Shown here: positions 50,156 to 59,069 of the stretch, one piece after another | How positions within the stretch are numbered: position 1 is the first letter of the stretch | Layout of the letters: the number at the start of each line of letters is the position of its first letter | Assembly (NCBI GenBank): GCA_910577255.1 | Contig: CAJTMH010000002.1 | Coordinates: 186,001-250,000 of the forward strand | Origin: an uncultured Duncaniella sp. | GTDB lineage: Bacteria > Bacteroidota > Bacteroidia > Bacteroidales > Muribaculaceae | Direction: 5' to 3' | DNA: 64,000 nucleotides | Position numbers and translations under genes: made by a program | Notes under the pieces: generated by a model | Told to the model about the DNA's origin: nothing | Databases searched by the model: none | The model's input: only the letters and a program-made list of their open reading frames with translations

Positions 50156-52597
50156 GATGAAGAGGTTCAGATTTGCATCCTCTGTACGGTTCATGTAGGT
50201 TGCTACCCCGCCCACAGTGACTTCATCAATGAGTTCTTCACGGCTCACGCCCATAACATCCATCGACATCTGGCAGGCTATGAATTCCACTCCGTTCTTC
50301 ACGGCTGCTTCACGGAGTTCCTCAAGGGAGTTCACGTTTTTGTTCTTCATTATATAGCGCATCATGCGGCTACCCATGCCGAACATGTTCATTTTGGACA
50401 ACTTCAGTGATGTGGAGTCGGAAGGGAGCATCATGGAGAACATGCGCCCGAAAAGGTCCTTTTTCACTTTCGGTTTATCGGTCTTTTTGATTGCGTTGAG
50501 CCCCCAGAAGGTAAAGAAGATTGTAACCTTCTCTCCGGTAGCGGCTGCTCCATTGGCGAGCACAAATGTCGCAAGAGCTTTGTCAAGGTCGTCACTGAAA
50601 AGCACGAAGGTCTTGCCTCGGCCGGAAGCCCGGATGTCGGCATGCTTTGCGCCGGATGCGGCTCCTCGCTCAACCACTATGCGGTATTTGCCGCCGTTGG
50701 CTTCCGATGACACGAATTTGTTTCCTGTGGACTTGCACCACGACTCGGCATCCCGGGCAAAGCCTGGATCGGTGGCGGTTATCTCGAGTGATTCGCCGGC
50801 CGACATCGTGTCCATGGTTTCTTTGAGTTTCATAATAGGTCCAGGACATGCAAGGCCGCATGCGTCAATCCTTATCGACTGCGCCGAAGGGGTTGCCTCA
50901 TGTGTCCGGGCCGCACTTTCCGCCTTCCCGAATGGTGCCGGAGCGGCCACGGCCGAAACTGCCGCGCGGTAGGTCTTGATGCCACCGATAAGATTGCTCA
51001 CGTCATTGAATCCGTTCAGACGCAGTATATTTGACGCGAGATATCCGCGCAATCCGACTCCGCAATACACCACCACCGGTCTATCCGCAGGGATGTCGGC
51101 CAGACGGCTGCGCATGGAATCCAGCGGGATGTTGATGGCTCCGGGGAGTGCACCGGATGCGTATTCCATGGGGGTACGGACATCTATGAGCACAAATTCT
51201 CCGGGGGCTGCATCTTTGACCTGACGCCAATATATAGGCTTCATCTTACCGCTAAGTATGTTACCGGCCACATATCCGGCCATCGCCACAGGATCCTTCG
51301 CTGACGAATAGGGTGGTGCATAGGCATGCTCGATACGTGTGAGGTCGGCAACGGTCCCTCCCGATTTTATAACCTGCGCCAAAAGGTCGATGCGCTTGTC
51401 CACGCCATCATATCCCACGATCTGAGCTCCCAAGAGCTTGCCATCGGCAGGGGAGAATATCACTTTGACAGTCATAGGGAGGGCATCGGGATAGTAGCCG
51501 GCATGCGACGAAGGATGAATAGTCGCCGTGAGATATTCGATACCATCTTTTTTAAGACGTTTGGCCGGGACGCCGGTGGCAGCCACAGTCATATCGAACA
51601 CTTTAGCGACAGATGTCCCGATGGCGCCTTCGTATTTCACGGTGTCGCCAAGGACCATATTGTCAGCCACGATCCTTGCCTGGCGGTTAGCCGGTCCTGC
51701 AAGATAGTTGAGCCATGTGCCACCCAGGACAGGATGGGCGAATTCGATGGCATCGCCTACGGCATATATGTTTTCATCGGAGGTGCGCAGATACTCGTCG
51801 ACCTTTATTCCCCGCATTCCCCCGAGTTCTATGCCGGCCGAGGATGCGAGCGCTGTATTGGGCCTTACGCCGATCGACAGGATAACAATGTCGGCCACGA
51901 GTGTGCGGCCATCCGCGAATTTGATTTCTATCGCCTCGCCTGACTTTGCGAATGATTCAACGGCTGTCTCCAGATAAAGACGCACGCCCTTCTCCTGAAG
52001 ATGTGTGTGGACAATCTGGGCCATGGAGAAATCCACCGGCCCCATCACCTGCGGCGCCATCTCCACGACGGCTACCTCCGCGCCTGCATGGCTGAGGTTC
52101 TCGGCCATTTCCAGACCGATGAACCCACCGCCGACAATAACGGCTCGCTTGATATCGCCGCCGGCCACCCTGGCTTTTATCACATCCGTATCCGCTACGT
52201 TACGCAGCGTGTAGATTCCCTCGGTGTCGATTCCCGGCAGAGGCGGACGGACAGGCGTGGCTCCGGGGGAAAGCAGGAGTTTGCCGTAGCTCTCTTCATA
52301 GGTCGAGCCGTCGGCCATACGGACCGTCACGGTCTTCTTGGCCCTGTCAATGGCCACGACCTCGGAATTGACCCTGACATCGATGTTGAAACGCGTTCCG
52401 AAGCTCTCCGGAGTCTGCACCAACAGTTTCTCTCTGTCGCTAATGGTGCCACCGATATAATATGGCAGACCGCAGTTGGCATACGATATATGCTCGCCTT
52501 TCTCAAAAAGGATGATTTCGGCATCTTCCGAGAGTCTTCTTATTCTCGCCGCGGCTGTAGCGCCACCGGCCACACCGCCTATTATCAGATATTTCAT
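50153..52597 (-). CDS. Four-domain CoA-disulfide reductase / rhodanese / TusA / DsrE fusion
   Basis: An 814-residue protein. Residues 1-450 are a CoA-disulfide-reductase-type flavoprotein (FAD motif IIGGVAGGATAAARIR, redox C42 in SYANCGLPYYIGG, NAD motif VIVGGGFIGLEMAENL, FAD motif 2 IYAVGDAIE). Residues about 455-545 are a rhodanese domain with active C510 (VVYCGVGLRG). Residues about 572-642 are TusA-like with CPGP at 582-585. Residues about 658-814 are a DsrE-type domain (TFVLFSDDLDKALATFVLANGAAATGEKVTIFFTFWGL). It should reduce persulfides or disulfides and relay sulfur between its own domains. It is divergent from oxyR, so control by oxidative or sulfur stress is likely. Confidence 0.92.
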   Translation of the reverse strand: MKYLIIGGVAGGATAAARIRRLSEDAEIILFEKGEHISYANCGLPYYIGGTISDREKLLVQTPESFGTRFNIDVRVNSEVVAIDRAKKTVTVRMADGSTYEESYGKLLLSPGATPVRPPLPGIDTEGIYTLRNVADTDVIKARVAGGDIKRAVIVGGGFIGLEMAENLSHAGAEVAVVEMAPQVMGPVDFSMAQIVHTHLQEKGVRLYLETAVESFAKSGEAIEIKFADGRTLVADIVILSIGVRPNTALASSAGIELGGMRGIKVDEYLRTSDENIYAVGDAIEFAHPVLGGTWLNYLAGPANRQARIVADNMVLGDTVKYEGAIGTSVAKVFDMTVAATGVPAKRLKKDGIEYLTATIHPSSHAGYYPDALPMTVKVIFSPADGKLLGAQIVGYDGVDKRIDLLAQVIKSGGTVADLTRIEHAYAPPYSSAKDPVAMAGYVAGNILSGKMKPIYWRQVKDAAPGEFVLIDVRTPMEYASGALPGAINIPLDSMRSRLADIPADRPVVVYCGVGLRGYLASNILRLNGFNDVSNLIGGIKTYRAAVSAVAAPAPFGKAESAARTHEATPSAQSIRIDACGLACPGPIMKLKETMDTMSAGESLEITATDPGFARDAESWCKSTGNKFVSSEANGGKYRIVVERGAASGAKHADIRASGRGKTFVLFSDDLDKALATFVLANGAAATGEKVTIFFTFWGLNAIKKTDKPKVKKDLFGRMFSMMLPSDSTSLKLSKMNMFGMGSRMMRYIMKNKNVNSLEELREAAVKNGVEFIACQMSMDVMGVSREELIDEVTVGGVATYMNRTEDANLNLFI

Positions 52598-52625
52598 AGT
52601 GTCTGAGTGTTTTTTTTATTTTTCA

Positions 52626-52657
52626 CAAAGGTAGAGACTAAGCCATAGACAAACAAA
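52626..52657 (-). promoter_or_regulatory. Promoter of the CoA-disulfide reductase fusion gene
   Basis: Minus-strand TTTG (52657-52654), a 20-bp spacer and TACCTTTG (52633-52626). It overlaps the oxyR promoter region, where OxyR probably binds. Confidence 0.75.
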
Positions 52658-52667
52658 CGTTTTTCAC

Positions 52668-52675
52668 TATCTTTG
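52668..52675 (+). promoter_or_regulatory. Promoter -7 element of oxyR
   Basis: TATCTTTG lies 20 bp before the start at 52696; the leader would be only about 14 nt. Confidence 0.55.
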
Positions 52676-52695
52676 CATAGACAAAAACTATCAAT

Positions 52696-53622
52696 ATGAC
52701 CCTACAGCAGTTGAAATACCTTGTGGCGATAGACCGCTATCGCAGTTTTGCTCTTGCAGCCGAAGCACTGGATGTCACTCAGCCCACGTTGAGCGGTATG
52801 ATCGGGAAACTTGAGGAGGAACTGGATGTCAAGCTTTTCGAACGCACAAACCGCAAAGTAAGCACCACCTCCATCGGGACAAAAATTGTGAACCAGGCTC
52901 AACGCATATTGATGGAAGCCGACAGGATCAGCGAAATGGTCTCCGAAAGCAAGGGTGCTGTATCCGGCGGATTCAGGCTCGCCGTCGGCCCAAGCATAGC
53001 GCCCTACATACTTCCGGACTTTATCAGGACCTACCTGACGGATTACCCGCAGGTAAAGCTGTCAATCGAGGAGATGCGTCCTGAAGCCATGATTAAATCG
53101 CTAAAAGAATCCGGGATAGATGCGGGGATAGCCGCCACCGGGCATATCTGCCCTGGAGTATTCGAGATACCGCTGTACACTGAACGCTTCTACGTATACC
53201 TTTCCAAAGACTGCCTGAGGAAACTCACGGTATTCAAGCCCGACGAGCTCGAACACGAACACCTGTGGGTGATGAAGGAAGTGCAGTGTCTCCGCGAGAG
53301 TGCGTTCAGTTTCTGCAAGGCAAGGGCAGGCAAACGCCATGTCTACGAGGCCGGAAACATCGACACTTTGATAAGGATAGTGGATGCCAACGGAGGTTAC
53401 ACCATCATCCCCGAGATGCACCTACCCATGCTGTCGGAGCCTCAAAAGCTGAATGTAAGGCACATCGACGGCAATCACCTGTCATTCCGGAAAATATCAA
53501 TGTATATCCGTGAGGATTGTGTAAGGGAACGGATGCTCAACACCATCGTCGACACTCTGAAAAAGTTCATGCCGGAAGGGATGCTGGAAGCTCCTCTCAT
53601 CCGCAACGGCATCCGGCTTTAA
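52696..53622 (+). CDS. oxyR: OxyR-type LysR family redox regulator
   Basis: A 308-residue LysR regulator: N-terminal HTH (MTLQQLKYLVAIDRYRSFALAAEALDVTQPTLSGMIGKLEEELDVKLFERTNRKV) and a periplasmic-binding-fold sensor domain. C198 and C207 in VQCLRESAFSFCKA match the peroxide-sensing pair C199/C208 of E. coli OxyR (HCLRDQAMGFC) in context and spacing. It should activate peroxide-defence genes after disulfide formation. It is divergent from the CoA-disulfide reductase fusion, a likely target. Confidence 0.9.
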   Translation: MTLQQLKYLVAIDRYRSFALAAEALDVTQPTLSGMIGKLEEELDVKLFERTNRKVSTTSIGTKIVNQAQRILMEADRISEMVSESKGAVSGGFRLAVGPSIAPYILPDFIRTYLTDYPQVKLSIEEMRPEAMIKSLKESGIDAGIAATGHICPGVFEIPLYTERFYVYLSKDCLRKLTVFKPDELEHEHLWVMKEVQCLRESAFSFCKARAGKRHVYEAGNIDTLIRIVDANGGYTIIPEMHLPMLSEPQKLNVRHIDGNHLSFRKISMYIREDCVRERMLNTIVDTLKKFMPEGMLEAPLIRNGIRL

Positions 53623-53660
53623 AATGCGTGGAGGATACATAGATTATCATTACATTTTTG

Positions 53661-53668
53661 TAAATTTG
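53661..53668 (+). promoter_or_regulatory. Promoter -7 element of the EFR1 gene
   Basis: TAAATTTG lies 30 bp before the start at 53698. Confidence 0.45.
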
Positions 53669-53697
53669 CACTGACACCATAAATCCCTCACCCCATC

Positions 53698-54522
53698 ATG
53701 AGCATATATTCTTTTTCATTCTCCCCCACCGGGACCTCCGCCAGGATTCTGCACGGCGTTGCAGAAGGAATATCGAATGTGCTGAACACAGATGTCATTT
53801 TCAGCGACCTGACTTTCAACTCTCCTGACAACATCTTCCCTGACCCCGATGATGTCATCATAGCAGCCGCTCCAGTGTATGGAGGGAAGATCGCCCCCAT
53901 CATAAAACAGCGACTCAACGGAATCAGGGGCAACAATGCCAGATGCATCGTGATAGCCGTCTACGGCAACCGTGCTTTTGAGAACGCTGCCGTTGATTTC
54001 GCCGCCTTTATGCACGACTGCGGATTCGTGATATGCGGTGGCGGCGCTTTCGTGGGTGAGCATTCCTATTCAACCGCCGACACACCTATAGCCGCAGGCC
54101 GTCCTGACCGGCAGGACTTGGCCGACGCCCGGGCTTTCGGCGAAGAGATAGCCTTGAAAATCCAAAATGGGACATTGGGCGAAGTCAGCATATCCTCACT
54201 AACCGACGCCCCCTCCCCGGCTGAATCATTAGCCAACTTCCGCAGCTTTGTAATCGGCTACCAACAGCAGCAGGCCACCAATCCGGTCACCTATCTTCCC
54301 GAGGTTGACCCATCGTCATGTGATGAATGTGGCAGCTGCTACGACGCCTGCCCTACAGGAGCAATAACGCCTGACATGCAGGACGCTGACCCCGCGAAAT
54401 GCATCAAATGCTGCGCATGCGTGAAAATCTGTCCGCAAGGAGCACGCCTGTTCCATTCGCCGTTTGCGCAGACATTGTCGGAGAACTTCAACCTCCGCAA
54501 GTCGCCCAAGTGGATTATTTAA
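53698..54522 (+). CDS. EFR1 family ferredoxin (flavodoxin-like domain plus two 4Fe-4S sites)
   Basis: A 274-residue protein. Residues 1-160 form a flavodoxin-like domain (SFSFSPTGTSARILHGVAEGI, DDVIIAAAPVYGGKIAPIIKQRL, CIVIAVYGNRAFENAAVDFAAFM). Residues about 205-260 carry two 4Fe-4S motifs, CDECGSCYDACPTGAI and CIKCCACVKICPQGAR. It is a cytoplasmic electron carrier of unknown partner. It is followed after 25 bp by the unknown gene at 54548 and is probably co-transcribed with it. Confidence 0.9.
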   Translation: MSIYSFSFSPTGTSARILHGVAEGISNVLNTDVIFSDLTFNSPDNIFPDPDDVIIAAAPVYGGKIAPIIKQRLNGIRGNNARCIVIAVYGNRAFENAAVDFAAFMHDCGFVICGGGAFVGEHSYSTADTPIAAGRPDRQDLADARAFGEEIALKIQNGTLGEVSISSLTDAPSPAESLANFRSFVIGYQQQQATNPVTYLPEVDPSSCDECGSCYDACPTGAITPDMQDADPAKCIKCCACVKICPQGARLFHSPFAQTLSENFNLRKSPKWII

Positions 54523-54547
54523 CCTCCGGAATGGCGAATCATCAACG

Positions 54548-55525
54548 ATGGAAAAAATCTTCGACACAGCCGATCTCAAGGAGCTGCGCGGATACCTGTC
54601 GGCCCGGCAGGATGCAGAGGAGATGCGCCGACAACTCCTCGCCGCCTTTATGGAATATTCGCAATATCGCAATGCCTTGGAATGGAACACGGCTGTAAGG
54701 ATCTGCGAAGCCCTTGCCATCATAGGTTGGGGGACGCATGAACCGGTGGAAGCCATAAAAGGTGTCTATTTCAACGGCAATCCCGAGACCTGTTTCATCA
54801 ACCGCGACGCCAAGCCTCGTTTTTTCAATGCCGTATGGTCGAAGCGGAAAGATGGCTTTGCCATTGACCCGGAACTGTCGTTTTTCCATGGGAGCCAGGA
54901 ACATCCTTTGGCCCACCCGGTACGCCTGAACCGACAGATAGGCGAAGTGCAGGATATCCCGCTTTACAGCCAGCGCAATTGGATACCCAAGAACCCGATT
55001 CGGATCATACGTGGAATCGCCAATTGCTACGCTGCATCCAAACCGCTGATTGACAGCATCGAAAACAACCTGACACCCCATCTTGACCGAGGGATGCGTC
55101 CTGAATTATACGGAACCGCCATAGACAGGATCATACTTAACGTTTCATTCAGTTTCTACGATAATTACCACTGCAAGACCAACTACATCATTGCCGACGA
55201 ATCGCTGAAGTTGAGGAAAAAAGATTTTTATCCCAAACTTCTCGAAATGTATTCTGAAACAGAGATTGAGGACAACGGTTATTATCTGCGAAACCGCTTC
55301 ACTTACGGACCATTCCGCTCTGACACAGGCACCACACGTGTAACCATAGTTTTCGAAAGGGAATTCAGCGAATTGCCCCTACATGACCAAAAGCAGCTGT
55401 TCAGCAGTTATCTCATGCAGGCGGTGGGACAGGTGGCCAAACGTCTGGGAGGGAAAATCAATTATGACTTTCCGCTGATGATTCACGATTTCAAATCCAT
55501 CTTGGATTCCTGGCTCAACGATTAG
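54548..55525 (+). CDS. Conserved-looking protein of unknown function
   Basis: A 325-residue cytoplasmic protein starting MEKIFDTADLKELRGYLSARQDAEEMRRQLLAAFMEYSQYRNALEWNTAVRICEALAIIGWG at 54548. It has mixed alpha/beta content and no signal peptide or TM helix. Features are a Cys in NPETCFINRD, RIIRGIANCYAASKPLIDSIENNL, and a beta-rich C-terminal part (NYIIADESLKLRKKDFYPKLLEMY, VTIVFEREFSELPLHDQKQLFSSYLMQAVGQVAKRLGGKINYDFPLMIHDFKSILDSWL). I do not recognise the family. It may work with the EFR1 ferredoxin. Confidence 0.75.
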   Translation: MEKIFDTADLKELRGYLSARQDAEEMRRQLLAAFMEYSQYRNALEWNTAVRICEALAIIGWGTHEPVEAIKGVYFNGNPETCFINRDAKPRFFNAVWSKRKDGFAIDPELSFFHGSQEHPLAHPVRLNRQIGEVQDIPLYSQRNWIPKNPIRIIRGIANCYAASKPLIDSIENNLTPHLDRGMRPELYGTAIDRIILNVSFSFYDNYHCKTNYIIADESLKLRKKDFYPKLLEMYSETEIEDNGYYLRNRFTYGPFRSDTGTTRVTIVFEREFSELPLHDQKQLFSSYLMQAVGQVAKRLGGKINYDFPLMIHDFKSILDSWLND

Positions 55526-55637
55526 CCCCCGATGGGGGGGACCTGGCGGCTCCCGCCCCCTCGTGAAAAAAAATTTCACCTCCGGGGGTGATGATTTCGG
55601 CCGGTCAGCTGTCTTCTATATAAAAACCGCCCACAGA

Positions 55638-56123
55638 ATGCGATATTCTACCACCGAGTTCTCGACACTCTACTCCCGATGCTTCCCTCCCGCGATGAGG
55701 CTGGCCATAAGCCTGCTCCATGAGGAGGACGAGGCGAGGGATGTGGTACAGGAGGTGTTCATCAGGCTCTGGGAGTCGGATGTCAGGATCGAGAATCCCA
55801 CGGCGTTCATCATCCGCTCGGTGCGCAATGCGTGTCTCAACCGCATCAGCATGCTCGACACCCGCGAGAAAATACGCCTTCGCCTGACCCTCGAGCCTCC
55901 TCCCGACGACTATGACCCCGATGAACGCGGCGGAGAGGTCAATTCGGCCATCGAGCGCCTTCTGACATCGCGCGAACGGCAGATTGTCGAAAAAATCTAC
56001 TCCGACGGAATGAGCTACAAGGAGACGGCACAAAGTCTCGGCGTATCCGTGTCGGCGGTCAACAAGAACATCGTCGCAGCCCTGAAAAAATTGAGAACCC
56101 ATTTCAAATCATCTAAATCATGA
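55638..56123 (+). CDS. ECF-type RNA polymerase sigma factor
   Basis: A 161-residue sigma factor starting MRYSTTEFSTLYSRCFPPAMRLAISLL at 55638; a GTG at 55563 would add an unlikely tail. Region 2 is EEDEARDVVQEVFIRLWESDVRIENPTAFIIRSVRNACLNRI. Region 4 is LTSRERQIVEKIYSDGMSYKETAQSLGVSVSAVNKNIVAALKKLRTHF. Its stop overlaps the next start by 4 bp (ATGA), typical of a sigma/anti-sigma pair. It probably controls its own operon (56120-58880). Confidence 0.9.
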   Translation: MRYSTTEFSTLYSRCFPPAMRLAISLLHEEDEARDVVQEVFIRLWESDVRIENPTAFIIRSVRNACLNRISMLDTREKIRLRLTLEPPPDDYDPDERGGEVNSAIERLLTSRERQIVEKIYSDGMSYKETAQSLGVSVSAVNKNIVAALKKLRTHFKSSKS

Positions 56124-56824
56124 CCGAAGAACAGAGAGACATATTGATAGCCAAGATGCTTGATGCCCCTTCCTCTTTGTCGGACTATGAGCTCGACATG
56201 ATAGAGCATGATGATGAGCTGAGGGAGATCCACGAAACCTCGGCGGCCATCAGCGGAGCATGCATCCGTCAGCCTGAGTTGGATATGGACAGGGAATGGG
56301 AGCGGTTCAGGCCGCGCATCCGGCGCAAGCCCTCAGCGATACGCCGGGTCATGAGGGTGGCAGCTATCTTTTTAGGAGTCATGCTCGTGTCAAGCCTTCT
56401 GGTCAAGATGGTGGACCACACATTGACATCCGGGAAGCCAGCTGCATTGGCAAAGGTGGAGCACCCTGCCCCCCTCGACCTCCCCGCATCACCCGAGGCT
56501 GTAATCCCATCCCCGGCGGTGGATGACCACACCGACGCCATCAAGGCCTCAGCCCCCGGCCAGGCCGGCCACGCCGTGCCACGCAAGGCCAGAGCCACTC
56601 TCGCCAAGGCGAAAGCTCCTGCCACCCCCGCCACCTCCTCGCCCGCCGACCTGGACATTGACGAATATCTGCGCATTCAGCAAGCCAGGATTGACAACGA
56701 GCTTGCCATGCAGGTGGCCGAGACCGTGGTCGACGAGTTCGAAGCCATCCGTCTGCTCTATGACACCATAGGCGAGGATGACGAATCAATGGTCAACGCT
56801 CTACGTGAAATAACAATGCAATAA
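56120..56824 (+). CDS. Probable anti-sigma factor (single TM protein)
   Basis: A 234-residue protein. The cytoplasmic N-terminus (1-80) is acidic and helical (MTEEQRDILIAKMLDAPSSLSDYELDMIEHDDELREI). One TM helix lies near 82-100 (VAAIFLGVMLVSSLLVKMV). The periplasmic part is low-complexity and rich in Ala and Pro, ending in a helical segment (IDEYLRIQQARIDNELAMQVAETVVDEFEAIRLLYD). The position, 4-bp overlap and topology fit an anti-sigma for the preceding ECF factor, although no ZAS or FecR motif is seen. Confidence 0.65.
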   Translation: MTEEQRDILIAKMLDAPSSLSDYELDMIEHDDELREIHETSAAISGACIRQPELDMDREWERFRPRIRRKPSAIRRVMRVAAIFLGVMLVSSLLVKMVDHTLTSGKPAALAKVEHPAPLDLPASPEAVIPSPAVDDHTDAIKASAPGQAGHAVPRKARATLAKAKAPATPATSSPADLDIDEYLRIQQARIDNELAMQVAETVVDEFEAIRLLYDTIGEDDESMVNALREITMQ

Positions 56825-56837
56825 AACAGTCAATCAG

Positions 56838-57683
56838 ATGAAAACATCCGCATCCAGGCTTCTGAGCCTCCTCCTTGCCATCATGCCGATGGCTGCAGTG
56901 TCGCAAACCAACATCCGGACAGCCTTCGACGCCATCATCAAGTGTCCCGAGGCTCGTATAACCGAGAACCACACCCTCGACAAAGACCCGGCGACAAACC
57001 AGAAGACCGGACAGAGCGACGTGTACCATTTCGTCCTGCCGGCCTCCAAGCTCAATCTTGTCAAAAAAGCCATCTCGGCCTTTGACAAAGACAGCGAGAT
57101 AGCCTACAGCATAAACCGCGGGACGACCATGAAAGGGGACAACGACATCTTCCTGGCTGTCGGCGACGCCAGCAGCAACGGCATTTGCATCACCGGCCCG
57201 GAGGCAAGTTATGTCTACGCGCTTTTCCTGCCGTCACTGGCTGAAGACCCCGACGGAAAATACCGCTATGCTTACGCGCTGTCCTACAAGGATACAGGCT
57301 CCGATATCGAAGGGAAACTCGTGGTCACCTACGCCACCACATTGAAGTACCGGCAGGAAGTCGAGAGGCAGCGTCAGAGCAACTTCCTGCGCAACCTTTC
57401 GGGCGAATCAGTCATCATCACCTCGACCAATTCATCGCAGGCCACATGGTTTGACACACTGATGTCCTATTTCCAGGGCATGACCTCAGCCAACTCACAG
57501 ACACGCATAGCTCTTGCCACAAAAGCATATAAGCTGATCAGGGATTCAGCCGACTATCCCGATGTGACACAGTCGGACAAGGAGGCAGCCCGTGAAATCC
57601 TCAAAGGTATGATCTCCGACAAGAAATACTCCGAGACGGTCCTTAACAAACTCCTTAACCAGTGCCTGGCAAGCATCCGATAG
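56838..57683 (+). CDS. Secreted/periplasmic protein of unknown function
   Basis: A 281-residue protein with a signal peptide (MKTSASRLLSLLLAIMPMAAVSQ). The mature part reads as a mixed domain (TNIRTAFDAIIKCPEARITENHTLDKDP ... SDVYHFVLPASKLNLVKKAISAFDKDSEIAYSIN), then LVVTYATTLKYRQEVERQRQSNFLRNLSG and a C-terminal helical part. Similar DUF5024/DUF6108-like genes sit behind ECF/anti-sigma pairs in Bacteroidales. It is 13 bp after the anti-sigma gene and belongs to that operon. Confidence 0.7.
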   Translation: MKTSASRLLSLLLAIMPMAAVSQTNIRTAFDAIIKCPEARITENHTLDKDPATNQKTGQSDVYHFVLPASKLNLVKKAISAFDKDSEIAYSINRGTTMKGDNDIFLAVGDASSNGICITGPEASYVYALFLPSLAEDPDGKYRYAYALSYKDTGSDIEGKLVVTYATTLKYRQEVERQRQSNFLRNLSGESVIITSTNSSQATWFDTLMSYFQGMTSANSQTRIALATKAYKLIRDSADYPDVTQSDKEAAREILKGMISDKKYSETVLNKLLNQCLASIR

Positions 57684-57794
57684 ACACAGCTTTTTCTCCA
57701 AGTCACGGCTCCCCGGTCCCGCCGGGTGGTCGTGACATACCCACCCACATCCGGCATTCTTGACTCCTGCAACAATAACAACATCACCGACACA

Positions 57795-58880
57795 ATGATT
57801 GAAACCTTGCTCCACAGGACTTTGGCGGCCACTCTCACGCTGATATGCGCCGTCACAGCCCACGCCACGGCAGGACCCCTGACCACCGACTCCACCCTTG
57901 TCGGACGCCCCTACAAGCAATTTGATGTCATGGCCTACTGCTCCTACAGCTCATTCTATCCCAGCCAATATCTTACCGACAACAACTGGGACATACTCTG
58001 CGCTTTCACCACACCGGGCACCACGGCGAGACTTGACTCATTAGGGATATCCCACACCCGGAGCCAGTTGAGGCTCCTTGAGGTGGGCGATTTGCTCCGG
58101 CGCACCAATGATGGCATCTACTCCACCTCAATGCATATCTTCGACAAGGAGCAGACAGAGGCCATCAGAGAGGAGTCACGCCTGTTCACCGACAGCATAT
58201 TCCCCCTGATATCACCTGATATAAACAAACTCATAACCGCATTCAACGCCGGGGGCCATCAGCCACAGGCCTACTCACTGATATTCTCTTATCTGCTCGA
58301 CAGCTACATCTGGTCCGACACCAAACTGCCCCTCGCCAAGAGGCTGTCAAACCACGGCACTTGGGATGGAGCCTACTGGGCCATGTATGACAAGCGTGGC
58401 CAGAGCAAAATAGGCACCAACGGCTACGGCCCGGTAAAAGTGACCTGGACCGACGATTTGGGCTATTGGCCCGGCGACAACCTGCTGATTAATTTGGCCC
58501 GGCACATAAACGGCAGCGGCATAGTGGTGACCGACACGGTTCTCAACAGCACCTTGACCAAATGGGGGCTGACTGACACCGACGGCAACCTGAACGTGCC
58601 TATCCTCCATCCGGGCAGCGGAGACGAGATTGACCGCCTTTGCGACAGCATCACCCTCACCATAAGCGATGCGGTCAAGAACCATTGCACCTCGTTTGCC
58701 GAAAAATATGATATCGAATCACCCCTGGAGGCCGAAGTCATCTTCTACCACGAAGTGATGTGGGACATTCTCGCCACTCTCGAAGCAAACCACCTGATAA
58801 CCCGCCCCGAGATATTGAAAGGGGCAGAGACTGGCCGAGAGCGTTTCAGCGACATCATGTATATAGTGATTCAATCCTGA
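57795..58880 (+). CDS. Secreted protein of unknown function
   Basis: A 361-residue protein with a signal peptide starting MIETLLHRTLAATLTLICAVTAHATA at 57795; a reading from 57726 is less likely. The mature part is mainly helical with FDVMAYCSYSSFYPSQYLTDNNWDILCAF, SLIFSYLLDSYIWSDTKLPLAKRLSNHGTWDGAYWAMYDKRG and EAEVIFYHEVMWDILATLEANHLI. No catalytic motif is recognised. It is the last gene of the ECF operon, followed by repeat array 1. Confidence 0.65.
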   Translation: MIETLLHRTLAATLTLICAVTAHATAGPLTTDSTLVGRPYKQFDVMAYCSYSSFYPSQYLTDNNWDILCAFTTPGTTARLDSLGISHTRSQLRLLEVGDLLRRTNDGIYSTSMHIFDKEQTEAIREESRLFTDSIFPLISPDINKLITAFNAGGHQPQAYSLIFSYLLDSYIWSDTKLPLAKRLSNHGTWDGAYWAMYDKRGQSKIGTNGYGPVKVTWTDDLGYWPGDNLLINLARHINGSGIVVTDTVLNSTLTKWGLTDTDGNLNVPILHPGSGDEIDRLCDSITLTISDAVKNHCTSFAEKYDIESPLEAEVIFYHEVMWDILATLEANHLITRPEILKGAETGRERFSDIMYIVIQS

Positions 58881-58937
58881 TCATCTGTCCCGCTCACCCC
58901 ATGGGCCTCGGTTGAGATCATTGTCATCATCCACCTT

Positions 58938-59062
58938 GTCTCATTGTCTCATTTGTATGAGACAGATGAGACAAATGAGACAAATGAGACGGATGAGACA
59001 GATGAGACAGATGAGACGGATGAGACAGATGAGACGGATGAGACGGATGAGACAGATGAGAC
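58938..59062. repeat. ATGAGAC repeat array 1
   Basis: Two inverted units GTCTCAT (58938-58944, 58946-58952) are followed by 12 direct ATGAGAC units from 58957 to 59062 with a strict 9-bp period (ATGAGAC plus AG, AA or GG). The array lies between the ECF operon stop and the AAA ATPase stop (59070). Confidence 0.9.
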
Positions 59063-59069
59063 GACCGGC

